Positions 14,781 through 23,782 of a stretch of DNA of 64,000 nucleotides are shown here, piece after piece. The notes beneath the pieces are model-generated. The model worked only from the letters and a program-made list of their open reading frames with translations, was not told the DNA's origin and searched no databases. The position numbers were made by a program, and so were the translations under genes. The stretch covers positions 400,274-464,273 of the forward strand of contig NZ_JAOCKJ010000004.1 in NCBI RefSeq assembly GCF_029844725.1. Direction: 5' to 3'. The stretch is from Pantoea sp. GD03673. Its GTDB lineage: Bacteria > Pseudomonadota > Gammaproteobacteria > Enterobacterales > Enterobacteriaceae. Each line of letters starts with the position of its first letter. The first letter of the stretch is position 1.

Positions 14781-15512
14781 TTAGCCGAGGATTTGATAGT
14801 GACGCGCCTGGCTCATGATCACTTTTGCCAGGACCTTCAGGCTGGTGACGTCATCATGATTAAGATACCAGGTTTCATAACGTTTATTGTCTGATATTAC
14901 AGCAATTTTCTTATGCTGTAGCTGCAGGCGCTTGAGATAGAGCTGCTCATCCAGGGTGAAAATATAGATGCCGTCACCGTCGAACATCCGCACGCTGATA
15001 TCCACAAACAGCTGATCGCGCGGCGCAAAGGTGTCAGCCATGGAGTCACTGTTGATAGCAATTAACCGGATGTTCTCCGCCGGGCGTCCGTTGAACAGCA
15101 CCCGCGCCTCATCCAGACCATATTCGATTGCCTGGATGGTCTCCACAAACTCATCACGCGCGGGCAGACCCGCAGCGCTTCGCTGCCCGATATCGAGGCT
15201 ATCAACCCGAAACACGTTCTTATGGCCGGTGAACGTGCTCAGCGTCACCGGCTCAGCGGGTTGATCCATACCGTACTGCAGCCATTCAACTCTGACGCCC
15301 AGTAACTGACTGAGTGCCAGTAAATTGCCGCCATCAGGGACTGACTGCGCGTTAAACCACTTCCACACTCCTGGCGTTGAAATCTTACAGCCTTGCTGCT
15401 GCAGGGCTCTGGCAACCTGTTTGTTTCGTCCGTGTCCGACAATGCCGGCACTCTCACAGGCCGCTATCAGCCTGGTGGTGAAAGCTTGTCTTGTACTTTC
15501 TTTTTTAACCAT
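14781..15512 (-). CDS. Phage-type repressor, HTH plus S24 (LexA-like) peptidase domain
   Basis: 243 residues. The N-terminal domain (about 10-80) is a CI/XRE-like helix-turn-helix (NKQVARALQQQGCKISTPGV, then KWFNAQ). The C-terminal S24 domain has Ser157 in NSDSMADTF and Lys194 in LYLKRLQL, 37 residues apart exactly as in LexA, and a candidate self-cleavage Ala114-Gly115 bond. It should therefore be inactivated by RecA during the SOS response. It sits upstream of, and on the same strand as, the small ORFs and lysis genes it probably represses; its own start codon lies in an operator-like palindrome. Confidence 0.9.
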   Translation of the reverse strand: MVKKESTRQAFTTRLIAACESAGIVGHGRNKQVARALQQQGCKISTPGVWKWFNAQSVPDGGNLLALSQLLGVRVEWLQYGMDQPAEPVTLSTFTGHKNVFRVDSLDIGQRSAAGLPARDEFVETIQAIEYGLDEARVLFNGRPAENIRLIAINSDSMADTFAPRDQLFVDISVRMFDGDGIYIFTLDEQLYLKRLQLQHKKIAVISDNKRYETWYLNHDDVTSLKVLAKVIMSQARHYQILG

Positions 15513-15519
15513 TAGTTAA
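15505..15519. promoter_or_regulatory. Operator-like palindrome over the repressor start
   Basis: TTAAC-CATTA-GTTAA is a 15-bp dyad that includes the repressor start codon and, on the minus strand, the motif TGGTTAA. The same heptamer occurs twice at the cassette promoter near 14700, suggesting autoregulation. Confidence 0.45.
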
Positions 15520-15824
15520 TAATCAGCCATAGAAGAGATACTGGATGTTATTTTCATTATTGCTACCAGTTCATTTTATATTACCGCTCGTTTACTACCT
15601 AACCGCTTTATCAAGCATTTCTAATTATCATTATCCGCTTCAGCCTGCAGCTGAACAAAAAATATTGCCTCAGGCCGCATACAGCCCCGGCTTTCAGGAA
15701 TGTTCTGTAAGAAACTGCGTGAAATTCAGCCAGCATAACGGGCAACGATGAGGGGATCGAAATGAAAATTAATCGGATGGGCAGAAAACTCTATCTTTTA
15801 CTGGACCGGAATTCAGCGCCAAAA
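15520..15824. other. Intergenic region between the phage repressor and proA
   Basis: About 300 bp of AT-rich sequence at the phage/chromosome junction. A plus-strand ORF at 15545-15751 (68 residues, hydrophobic N-terminus) diverges from the repressor but has a poor ribosome-binding site and no recognisable domain. In E. coli the tRNA gene thrW follows proA; no tRNA can be seen here. Confidence 0.4.
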
Positions 15825-15855
15825 AAAACGGGCGTCTCTGAAAGACGCCCGTTTT
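15825..15855 (-). terminator. proBA terminator
   Basis: AAAACGGGCGTCT and AGACGCCCGTTTT form a 13-pair stem about 20 bp after the proA stop; the A-run on the plus strand gives the T-run of the minus-strand transcript. Confidence 0.9.
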
Positions 15856-15872
15856 GTTAAAAATTATCGTAG

Positions 15873-17126
15873 TTACGGCCGGAGCGTGTCGTCGCCCCAG
15901 GCTATCCATTTGTAGGTCGTCAGCGCCTCTAATCCCATGGGTCCCCGCGCATGCAGTTTCTGGGTGCTGACCGCCACTTCCGCCCCCAGGCCAAACTGTC
16001 CGCCATCGGTGAAACGGGTGCTGGCGTTGACATAGACCGCAGAAGAGTCGACCTGACGGACAAAACGCGCCGCATTGCGGGTGTTGCGGGTCAGGATAGC
16101 ATCTGAGTGCTGCGTGCCATGCGTGCGGATGTGATCGATCGCCTCATTCATGTTCGCCACTAATTTGACGTTAAGATCCAGCGACAGCCACTCATCATCG
16201 TACTGCTGTGGATTCACCAGCTTAACCGGTGCCGGGCCCTGCTGCAGCGACGTAAGCACGTTGCTGTCAGCATGCAGTGCAATGCCTTCCTGCGCCATAC
16301 GTGCGCTGAAGGCGGGCAGGAAACGTTCGGCAATGGCCTGATCCACCAGCAGCGTTTCCAGTGAGTTACAGGCGCTGGGACGTTGCTTTTTGGCGTTGAC
16401 GATCAGATCAAGTGCGGGATCAATCTCCATCGTTTCATCAATATAGATGTGACAGACACCGATGCCGCCGGTAATCACCGGAATGGTGGAGTTTTCCCGG
16501 CACAGCTTGTGAAGACCGGCTCCGCCACGCGGTATCAGCATATCGACGTAACGATCCAGCTTCAGCAGCTGATTCACCAGCTCGCGATCCGGATTCTCAA
16601 TGGCCTGCACGATAGCCGCTGGTAAACCGTGCTGTTTCAGCGCCTTCTGGATCACCCGAACGGTGGCCGCATTGGTGCGCCAGGTCTCTTTCCCGCCGCG
16701 CAGTATGGCGGCGTTGCCGGTTTTCAGGCACAGGCTGGCGACGTCAACCGTGACGTTGGGGCGCGCCTCATAAATGACGGCAACCACCCCCAGCGGCACG
16801 CGACGACGTTCAATGCGCAGGCCGCTGTCGAGCTGACCGCCGTCAATAAGCTGTCCCACCGGATCGGCCAGCTGACACACCTGCCGCACGTCGCTGGCGA
16901 TGCTGGCCAGGCGCTGCGGGTTGAGTGCCAGCCGGTCTGACAGCGCGGCGCTCATGCCGTTCTGACGCGCATCGGCCAAATCAAGCTCATTGGCTGCCAG
17001 AATCTCAGCGCTTTCCGCTTCAAGGCAGTCAGCAATGGTCATCAGAACCTGATTCTTCTCAGCCGTCGACAGTTCGGCAACGGTGTAAGCTGCGGCACGT
17101 GCCGCTTTTCCCATCTCTTCAAGCAT
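15873..17126 (-). CDS. proA: Gamma-glutamyl phosphate reductase
   Basis: 417 residues, the same length as E. coli ProA. NADPH-dependent reduction of gamma-glutamyl phosphate to glutamate semialdehyde, second step of proline synthesis. The aldehyde-dehydrogenase-fold catalytic cysteine lies in the [14 protein letters not shown] motif; other conserved parts are [10 protein letters not shown] and LRGGKE. Starts 10 bp after proB, with which it forms an operon and, by family knowledge, an enzyme complex. Confidence 0.97.
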   Translation of the reverse strand: MLEEMGKAARAAAYTVAELSTAEKNQVLMTIADCLEAESAEILAANELDLADARQNGMSAALSDRLALNPQRLASIASDVRQVCQLADPVGQLIDGGQLDSGLRIERRRVPLGVVAVIYEARPNVTVDVASLCLKTGNAAILRGGKETWRTNAATVRVIQKALKQHGLPAAIVQAIENPDRELVNQLLKLDRYVDMLIPRGGAGLHKLCRENSTIPVITGGIGVCHIYIDETMEIDPALDLIVNAKKQRPSACNSLETLLVDQAIAERFLPAFSARMAQEGIALHADSNVLTSLQQGPAPVKLVNPQQYDDEWLSLDLNVKLVANMNEAIDHIRTHGTQHSDAILTRNTRNAARFVRQVDSSAVYVNASTRFTDGGQFGLGAEVAVSTQKLHARGPMGLEALTTYKWIAWGDDTLRP

Positions 17127-17136
17127 TGTCCGCTCC

Positions 17137-18240
17137 TTAACTGACGATCATGTCGTCGCGGTGAACCGCCACCGGGCCATATTCATATCCCAGGATTTCA
17201 CTGATCTGCTGGCTGTGATGACCGGCGATCATCCGCATCGCGTCGCTGTTGTAGCGTGAAACGCCATGAGCAATATCCCGGCCCTGCAGGCTGCGGATGC
17301 GGATTACTTCACCGCGTGAGAAATTGCCCTGAATAGCACGGATCCCTTTCGGCAGAAGCGAACTGCCGCGTTCGATGATGGCCGCCAGCGCACCATCATC
17401 GACGGTGAGTTCACCCGCCGGTGGCGCACCAAAAATCCAGCGTTTACGGTTCTCCAGCGGCGATTGCTGTGCATGGAAGCGCGTGCCAACCGGCTTGCCG
17501 TCAATCACATCGCTGATCACACCGCTGCGACTGCCCGACGCGATGATCACATCAATACCGGCGCGGCAGGCAACATCTGCCGCCTGAAGCTTGGTCGACA
17601 TGCCGCCGGTGCCGAGACCGGATACGCTGTCCCCCGCAAGAGCACGTAGCGCATCGTCAATCACATAGACGTCACTGATCAGCTCAGCCTCTGGATTGTT
17701 ACGCGGGTCGGCCGTGAACAGGCCCTGCTGATCGGTCAGCAGCAGCAGTTTGTCGGCCCCGCCGAGCATGGCGGCCAGCGCCGAGAGATTATCGTTGTCA
17801 CCTACTTTGATTTCGGCGGTGGCCACCGCATCGTTCTCGTTGATCACCGGCACAATGTGGTTATCCAGCAACGCGCGCAGCGTGTCACGCGCATTGAGGA
17901 AACGTTCACGGTCTTCCATGTCGGCACGGGTCAGCAGCATCTGACCAATGTGGATGCCGTAGATAGAGAATAACTGTTCCCACAGCTGAATCAGACGGCT
18001 CTGCCCCACCGCAGCCAGCAGCTGCTTTGAGGCGATGGTAGGTGGCAGTTCGGGATAGCCCAGATGTTCACGTCCGGCGGCCATCGCGCCAGAGGTGACG
18101 ATCACAATGCGGTGGCCTGCGGCATGCTGCTGCGCGCACTGGCGAACCAGCTCCACCATGTGTGCCCGATTCAACCGGCGAGAACCGCCGGTAAGAACAC
18201 TGGTACCCAACTTGACCACTAAGGTCTGACTGCCACTCAT
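17137..18240 (-). CDS. proB: Glutamate 5-kinase
   Basis: 367 residues as in E. coli. The N-terminal amino-acid-kinase domain ([12 protein letters not shown] near residue 8, [21 protein letters not shown]) phosphorylates glutamate; the C-terminal PUA domain starts near residue 278. It is the feedback-controlled entry step of proline synthesis. First gene of proBA, divergent from phoE as in E. coli. Confidence 0.97.
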   Translation of the reverse strand: MSGSQTLVVKLGTSVLTGGSRRLNRAHMVELVRQCAQQHAAGHRIVIVTSGAMAAGREHLGYPELPPTIASKQLLAAVGQSRLIQLWEQLFSIYGIHIGQMLLTRADMEDRERFLNARDTLRALLDNHIVPVINENDAVATAEIKVGDNDNLSALAAMLGGADKLLLLTDQQGLFTADPRNNPEAELISDVYVIDDALRALAGDSVSGLGTGGMSTKLQAADVACRAGIDVIIASGSRSGVISDVIDGKPVGTRFHAQQSPLENRKRWIFGAPPAGELTVDDGALAAIIERGSSLLPKGIRAIQGNFSRGEVIRIRSLQGRDIAHGVSRYNSDAMRMIAGHHSQQISEILGYEYGPVAVHRDDMIVS

Positions 18241-18385
18241 ATTTCCTGCCGTAGTGAAAAATTTTTACGAAAGGACGTTTTAACAGGAGTCGATAAGGAA
18301 GCCAACAGGCAGCGGGGGAAAAGCACGAATTTACGCGGACAAGGGCGTAGACCAAAAGTTCAGCATTAACAAGAAATCCGGAAAA

Positions 18386-18404
18386 GTGTCATAAAAAGTT
18401 CATC
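18386..18404 (+). promoter_or_regulatory. Pho box upstream of phoE
   Basis: GTGTCATAAAAAGTTCATC has the two 7-bp half-sites of a PhoB site (CTGTCAT, 11-bp repeat), about 80 bp before the porin ATG. This supports phosphate control and the PhoE assignment over OmpC/OmpF. Confidence 0.6.
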
Positions 18405-18478
18405 ACTGACGGGTAAAAAGTCGGTGCTTTACAAAAACTTTCATTTTTTTACGGCGTTCACATTGGGATTGATAGCAA

Positions 18479-19591
18479 ATGAAGAAAAGCACACTGGCCA
18501 TGATCGTCTCCACGCTGACGCTGGCTTCTGCCGCGCACGCTGCCGAAATCTATAACAAAGATGGCAACAAACTGGATTTATACGGCAAAGTTAAAGCTGA
18601 GCATTACATCAGCGATAATGCCAGCGCAGACGGTGACAAGTCTTATACCCGTATTGGCTTCAAAGGCCAGACGCAGATTAATGACCTGATGACCGGTTAC
18701 GGTCAGTGGGAATATCAGTACAACGTAAATAACTCTGAAGGCAGCGACGCCAATAACGGCAACAAAACCCGCCTCGGTTTTGCCGGTCTGAAATTCTCAC
18801 AGTATGGTTCCGTGGATTATGGCCGTAACTATGGCGTGCTGTATGACGTTGAGGCCTGGACCGACGTGTTCCCGGAATTTGGTGGTGACGGCACGGCCCG
18901 TTCCGATAACTTCATGACCCAGCGCGCCACCGGCGTTGCGACTTACCGCAACAACAACTTCTTTGGTCTGGTCGATGGGCTGAAATTTGCCCTGCAATAT
19001 CAGGGCAAAAATGATGCGACCAGCACCAACAGCCGTACCGATATTAACCGCCAGAACGGCGACGGTTACGGTGCCTCTCTGGGCTATGCGCTGGGTGACA
19101 GCGGCGTGAGCCTGATGAGTGCGATCACCTCATCTGACCGCACCAACCAGCAGCAGGCGCGTGCCTATGGCGGCGGTGACCGTGCGGATTCCTGGGGCGC
19201 AGGCGTGAAGTATGATGCCAACAGCGTTTACCTGGCAGCGATCTACACCGATACCCGCAACATGACGCCAATCAGCGGCACCAACCGCAACACCGGCGCA
19301 TCCGTTGCGGGTGCCGCCAACAAAGCGCAGAACATTGAACTGGTGGCGCAGTATCAGTTCGACTTTGGCCTGCGTCCTTCTATTGGCTATGTGCAGACCA
19401 AAGGCAAAGATATCGAAAACGGTATCGGCGATGCGGATCTGGTGAAATATATCGACGTGGGCGCGACCTACTACTTCAACAAAAATATGTCGGCTTTCGT
19501 GGATTACAAAATCAACCAGCTGGATGATGACAACGCGCTGTCGCTTAACAACGATGACGTGGTGGCGATGGGTGTGACTTACCAGTTCTGA
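18479..19591 (+). CDS. phoE: Outer-membrane porin PhoE
   Basis: 370 residues: signal peptide 1-21 (ending AAHAAE), then a general-porin trimeric 16-strand barrel with [20 protein letters not shown] at its start, the L3 constriction segment ([20 protein letters not shown]) and the terminal VAMGVTYQF, whose Phe is needed for BAM assembly. Family is OmpC/OmpF/PhoE; the PhoE call rests on the divergent proBA neighbour, the crl gene beyond, and the Pho box. It is somewhat longer than E. coli PhoE (351), through surface loops. Confidence 0.88.
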   Translation: MKKSTLAMIVSTLTLASAAHAAEIYNKDGNKLDLYGKVKAEHYISDNASADGDKSYTRIGFKGQTQINDLMTGYGQWEYQYNVNNSEGSDANNGNKTRLGFAGLKFSQYGSVDYGRNYGVLYDVEAWTDVFPEFGGDGTARSDNFMTQRATGVATYRNNNFFGLVDGLKFALQYQGKNDATSTNSRTDINRQNGDGYGASLGYALGDSGVSLMSAITSSDRTNQQQARAYGGGDRADSWGAGVKYDANSVYLAAIYTDTRNMTPISGTNRNTGASVAGAANKAQNIELVAQYQFDFGLRPSIGYVQTKGKDIENGIGDADLVKYIDVGATYYFNKNMSAFVDYKINQLDDDNALSLNNDDVVAMGVTYQF

Positions 19592-19654
19592 TTTCAGGCG
19601 CAAACCACCCGGCATGGGAAGAGTCAGGCTTCAGGCACAGCGTGCTGACAACGC

Positions 19655-20720
19655 CTGGCTCTTCCTGCTTGTGCGGGGAACACATCACCAGCACGCATTC
19701 AGCGGTAGCACTGGCCGGTTTATCCCCGCTGGGGCGAGGAACACGTAAAACCTGCGCTGGAAATCCTGCGTAACTACGGTTTATCCCCGCTCGCGCGGGG
19801 AACACGCTACTTCTGCAATCAGGCTCGTTTCCCACACCGGTTTATCCCCGCTCGCGCGGGGAACACCGTTTTGCTACGTGACATCATCATCGTTTCGCCG
19901 GTTTATCCCCACTCGCGCGGGGAACACCCTGAATCTGGTTAATAGATCCCGCCCGGATGCGGTTTATCCCCACTCGCGCGGGGAACACGCGATCACGTTG
20001 CATGTATCAATATAAATTGACGGTTTATCCCCGCTCGCGCGGGGAACACGCAGGAATTCGAGGCGCAGGCTTATGACGCAGCGGTTTATCCCCGCTCATG
20101 CGGGGAACACCTGCTCAACATCGAGATCCAGAGAACTGGCTACGGTTTATCCCCGCTCATGCGGGGAACACACCATAGACGGCGAAACGATCGATGGAGA
20201 GGGCGGTTTATCCCCGCTCATGCGGGGAACACTTGGCGCGGTCCATAGCGATGAGACCAGACCACGGTTTATCCCCGCTCATGCGGGGAACACGCTGAGT
20301 TGGTCAGGGGGTTAAACAACGCGCGCGGTTTATCCACGCTCATGCGGGGAACACCCCGTGCTTTCCACTCAAATTTTGCTTCAACACGGTTTATCCCCGC
20401 TCATGCGGGGAACACTTGTCGATCAGCGATAACGTGAATTCCAGCTGCGGTTTATCCCCGCTCGCGCGGGGAACACTTCAATCTGATTGGGGTTGTTCGT
20501 TACTTTAGCGGTTTATCCCCGCTCGCGCGGGGAACACTACCCATTTACGGAATGAGTGAGGTACTGAACCGGTTTATCCCCGCTCGCGCGGGGAACACCT
20601 TTCACGGGTTAAATCTTTCGCTGTTACCAGCGGTTTATCCCCGCTCGCGCGGGGAACACGGTGGGCTGGTTTGTTACCTCGGAGGGGAGTGCGGTTTATC
20701 CCCGCTCGCGCGGGGAACAC
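19655..20720 (-). CRISPR. Type I-E CRISPR array, 18 repeats and 17 spacers
   Basis: 29-bp repeats with strictly 32-bp spacers. Crossing to the minus strand, each repeat starts GTGTTCCCCGC and ends GCGGGGATAAACCG, the I-E type, so transcription runs leftward with the leader to the right of 20720. Repeats start at 19655 (degenerate), 19716 (degenerate), 19777, 19838, 19899, 19960, 20021, 20082, 20143, 20204, 20265, 20326, 20387, 20448, 20509, 20570, 20631 and 20692. Three repeat variants occur: CTCGCGC (eight copies), CTCATGC (20082-20415; the copy at 20326 has an extra C-to-A) and ACTCGCG (19899, 19960). The two leftmost are decayed, as expected at the old end. No cas gene is in the window. 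Confidence 0.98.
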
Positions 20721-21097
20721 TCTAAAGTTATCCAGCTGATTACAATGCGTTTTTCCACACCAAAAAATTCCACCGAATTTTACACCCGAACGTAACCTGA
20801 ATGTACATTTATTCTCCGGTACAAACTTTGGCGCAAAAAGCGCTCGCAATGAAAGCCTGAAGGGTGTCAGCACCCCCCTATCAGAGCGGATCCTGTCGCA
20901 ACGCAAAACGCTGGGAAAAGAGGAAAACATCCCGCCACCCGGAAAAAACACCGGGAGCATTGGCCCGGCTGTGAGCCCAATGAATGTGGTACATAATTGC
21001 GCGGAACGAACGGTATGAGACTGGCGATAACATCTTCCCGCTAGTACCGTGCTCCCTTCGCAGACTCGGCTCCACAGCGAACCAGGCAAGACTTTGA
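20721..21097. other. CRISPR leader and spacer region before crl
   Basis: The first 60-100 bp beside the last repeat are AT-rich with T-runs when read toward the array (GGTGGAATTTTTTGGTGTGG), as I-E leaders are, and should hold the array promoter and the integration signal. The rest, to 21097, is ordinary sequence without a credible ORF or repeat. Confidence 0.6.
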
Positions 21098-21132
21098 CAA
21101 AAAAAAAGGCGAGTGTTTCCACTCGCCCTTTT
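21098..21132 (-). terminator. crl terminator
   Basis: On the minus strand, GGGCGAGT-GGAAAC-ACTCGCC is followed by nine T, 17 bp after crl. Confidence 0.9.
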
Positions 21133-21148
21133 CCTCTGAAACACCCTA

Positions 21149-21550
21149 TCAGGCGCTCAGCTTCACCGGTTTCTCATCGAAGTCGCTGGCCGGAATAAGG
21201 TCCAGATCTAACTCCTTCAGCATCGCCTTCAGGCGAGTATGGAAATTCCGTAAGGTCTCTTCCACACGAGCCGTGTTCTCTTTGCCCTTGATGGTTGCCA
21301 CCGACCAGTCACCCTCTTTATCGAACAGACCGATATGGTAGACATAGGTAAAGTGGTCAGCCTGCGCTTCCAGCTCCATCCACCAGCCCCAGAACTCACG
21401 CAGTTCCGGTGCCGGTTTCACATTGACGCAGGCCGCCAGACAGTCGAAGAAGAACCGGGTTTCGCCACATTTCCCATCGCGAATATAAGGGCCAAGCTCT
21501 GTAAAACGCTTGAGCAGGCGACTGCGGGGATGACCACTTGGTAACGTCAT
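21149..21550 (-). CDS. crl: Sigma-S factor-binding protein Crl
   Basis: 133 residues, the length of E. coli Crl, starting [20 protein letters not shown] at 21550. It binds sigma-S and promotes holoenzyme assembly, raising expression of stationary-phase and curli genes. Family-typical segments FFFDCLA and [11 protein letters not shown] are present. An upstream in-frame extension to 21628 has no family support. Confidence 0.95.
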   Translation of the reverse strand: MTLPSGHPRSRLLKRFTELGPYIRDGKCGETRFFFDCLAACVNVKPAPELREFWGWWMELEAQADHFTYVYHIGLFDKEGDWSVATIKGKENTARVEETLRNFHTRLKAMLKELDLDLIPASDFDEKPVKLSA

Positions 21551-21706
21551 GCTGATTCTCCATAGGTTTTGACCGCTATACAGTCCTGATTTCCGGACGG
21601 CCTGCGTGACGTCGTGCCATCGGGGCAAGGTGACGTCATCTGCCGCTCGACGGCAGCCCGGAAGAATTCCGCTACTAGTTGTAGCAAATACTGTAAATTT
21701 TGCCAG

Positions 21707-22954
21707 TTACCTTTTTAAACGCTTCTCCAGCCAGTCGCAAATTTCATTCAGCGCCTTGTCGAAACTGGCCATCATCGGCTTCACCGGAATCAGCAACGCT
21801 TTGCCGTCTGACGACGAGTTAGCGATCAGCCTGCTCTCCTCCTCCGGGCTAAAGAGGTCGTTTTGCCAGTAGCCCGACAGCATCGGCGTTGGCGTCCGGC
21901 GGCCCAGCAATCCCTGCGTTTTCAGTGAATAGCGATTGAGTTCGGTGCGCAGCGCACTGTCGGAGGCGGTCGCCATGCCTAACCGGCTGGCCAGCATATC
22001 CATGTACATATCCGGGATCTCATCCTGCAACGCCGTCTGCGTCAGCAGCGCATGCACAATCGGGCCAAGACAGGCGACCCCACGCAGCCGCTGCGATTCC
22101 AGATAGGCCAGCCGCACGGCCACGTTGGCACCAAAGCGGTAACCAAACGCTGCCACGCGGGTATGATCCACCCAGGGCACATTTTCCAGATCGCGCAGCA
22201 CCTGCTGATGCAGAAAACTGGTGTCCTGATTCAGCGTCCATTTCACCGAGTTACCCACCGACGGCACATCAATGGTCAGCATCGCAATGCCGCGCGGGGC
22301 GAGGTAGTCATGGAACAGGCGGTAGTGATCGCTTTGTAACGAGTCGAGCGCGCCGCAGAACAGGACGGTGGGATAAGGCGCGTCAACATCCGGCGGCATG
22401 TGCAGAAAGCCGCTGACCGGACTGCCGCCCTTGATGGCGAACGTCAGGGGTTTCAGCTCGCCTGGCAGCCGCTGAGTTGCCTCTTCATAGGCGCGATTGG
22501 CCAGCGTCTGTGCCTGGTCGGCCAGCTCATCTCCTTTTATATAAGGATAAGCGGCAACGCTGTAGAGGTGCGCCGCATGCAGCCAGTCTTCGCCCGCCTC
22601 GCTGTCATCGGCAGCCTCCAGCGCTTTCTGCTGCCAGATGCCCGCCTGTTTGCACCATTCGAAATGCCAGTTGCCGCTGCGGAAACCGATCACCGTGTCG
22701 AGCAGCGTCTCATCGGTGTGTTCAACGTTACTGATGGCGATACGCGCCAGGACTTCGCTGATCTCCTGCGGCGTCAGGCCGCGCCACGTCCACATCAGCT
22801 TATTCAGCATGCGATACCAGCCACGCTGGCTGTCACCATCCAGGGCTGAGTGGACATCCGGGGTAGCGTGATGCTGACGGCGAACCAGGGAAGAGGTTTC
22901 AGGATGCTTAAAGCGGGGTTTGAATAGCTCCTCGCTGAGATTTTTGCTCGACAT
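21707..22954 (-). CDS. frsA: Esterase-like protein FrsA
   Basis: 415 residues from the ATG at 22954 ([20 protein letters not shown], after GGAGAAGTGAGT); an earlier in-frame ATG at 23005 is not supported by homology. Alpha/beta-hydrolase fold in the second half; as in E. coli FrsA, the position of the nucleophile-elbow serine is not a classic GxSxG ([12 protein letters not shown]), and catalytic activity has been debated. FrsA binds unphosphorylated EIIA-Glc and affects fermentation/respiration balance. Lies between crl and gpt as in E. coli. Confidence 0.93.
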   Translation of the reverse strand: MSSKNLSEELFKPRFKHPETSSLVRRQHHATPDVHSALDGDSQRGWYRMLNKLMWTWRGLTPQEISEVLARIAISNVEHTDETLLDTVIGFRSGNWHFEWCKQAGIWQQKALEAADDSEAGEDWLHAAHLYSVAAYPYIKGDELADQAQTLANRAYEEATQRLPGELKPLTFAIKGGSPVSGFLHMPPDVDAPYPTVLFCGALDSLQSDHYRLFHDYLAPRGIAMLTIDVPSVGNSVKWTLNQDTSFLHQQVLRDLENVPWVDHTRVAAFGYRFGANVAVRLAYLESQRLRGVACLGPIVHALLTQTALQDEIPDMYMDMLASRLGMATASDSALRTELNRYSLKTQGLLGRRTPTPMLSGYWQNDLFSPEEESRLIANSSSDGKALLIPVKPMMASFDKALNEICDWLEKRLKR

Positions 22955-23030
22955 ACTCACTTCTCCTGCAACATAACGGCGATGGCTAAGTGTACTGTAC
23001 GGCATTTCGGGGTGCGAGGCTCAGAAAGCA

Positions 23031-23054
23031 CAACGCCCGGAAAACCGGGCGTTG
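23031..23054 (-). terminator. gpt terminator
   Basis: CAACGCCCGG and CCGGGCGTTG form a ten-pair stem with a four-base loop, just after gpt. Confidence 0.8.
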
Positions 23055-23069
23055 TCTGATGTGTATCAA

Positions 23070-23528
23070 TCAGTTTTTTACAATCGGCGGGATGTAGACC
23101 ACACCCATATCCCACGGCTGCTCAATCCAGGTATCCTGCGGAATATCGACGATATAATCATCAACCAGCGAACGACCGGCAGGTTTCGCGAAAATGGTGC
23201 AGAAACGCGCTTTCGGGTACATCTCGCGAATCGCCTGTGCCGTCCCCCCGGTATCCACCAGGTCATCGATCACAATAAAGCCTTCACCGTCGCCTTCTGC
23301 GCGCTTCAGGACTTTCATTTCGCGCTGATGATCGTGGTCATAGCTGGAGATGCAGACGGTATCAACGTAGCGGATACCCAGTTCACGTGCCAGCAGCGAA
23401 GCCGGTACCAGGCCGCCGCGGCTTACCGCGATGATGCCTTTCCACTGCTCAACAGGCAGCAGGCGCTGGGCTAGTTTGCGGGCATGAATCTGAAGCATGT
23501 CCCAGGTAACGACGTATTTTTCGCTCAT
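23070..23528 (-). CDS. gpt: Xanthine-guanine phosphoribosyltransferase
   Basis: 152 residues, as E. coli Gpt, from the ATG at 23528 ([20 protein letters not shown]). Transfers the phosphoribosyl group of PRPP to guanine, xanthine and hypoxanthine in purine salvage. The PRPP-binding motif [12 protein letters not shown] is intact. Monocistronic, divergent from pepD. Confidence 0.97.
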   Translation of the reverse strand: MSEKYVVTWDMLQIHARKLAQRLLPVEQWKGIIAVSRGGLVPASLLARELGIRYVDTVCISSYDHDHQREMKVLKRAEGDGEGFIVIDDLVDTGGTAQAIREMYPKARFCTIFAKPAGRSLVDDYIVDIPQDTWIEQPWDMGVVYIPPIVKN

Positions 23529-23782
23529 AGAATAGAAATCCCAGCCAACCGAAGTGGCGTAAAAATGTGCAACGGGGAAAAGGTTGCGCGAGATTATAAG
23601 GAGTTGACGCACTAAAAACCAGCACCCGCACGCTGGTTGCGGCTTTTTAGCGCGTCTGAGAGCGCACCTGTCAGGAAACAGTGATATTCTCAGGCCTGGC
23701 TCGTCAGATTCTCTGACGGCGATTTTTCACTGGAAACTCGCGATGTCCGGCCTCGCCGGTACACTGACACAGGAGACCTGTC

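Larger units (their letters stand above)
10773..15519 (-). mobile_element. Reduced prophage: repressor, small ORFs, lysis genes and tailspike only
   Basis: All genes read on the minus strand in the order S24 repressor, two small overlapping ORFs, endolysin, holin, Rz/Rz1, tailspike, and a strong terminator. No integrase, replication, terminase, portal, capsid or other tail gene is present between ivy and proA. Every remaining ORF is intact and the endolysin-holin-Rz junctions keep four-base ATGA overlaps, so this is not random decay. Either a large internal deletion of a P22/lambda-like prophage or a retained lysis/depolymerase unit. No attachment-site repeats were found by eye. Confidence 0.75.

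Noticed and set aside
15545..15751. 68-residue ORF divergent from the phage repressor, in the position of a cro gene
   Set aside because: Weak ribosome-binding site, no helix-turn-helix, ordinary low-complexity composition; not enough to call a gene.
15762..15863. 33-residue ORF running into the proBA terminator
   Set aside because: Its second half is the terminator stem itself, so coding is unlikely despite a fair GAGGGG upstream.
20073..20315. 80-residue plus-strand ORF with repeated FIPAHAGNT
   Set aside because: It reads through CRISPR repeats and spacers; the repeated peptide is the CRISPR repeat. The same holds for minus-strand frames at 19545-19835 and 20574-21122.
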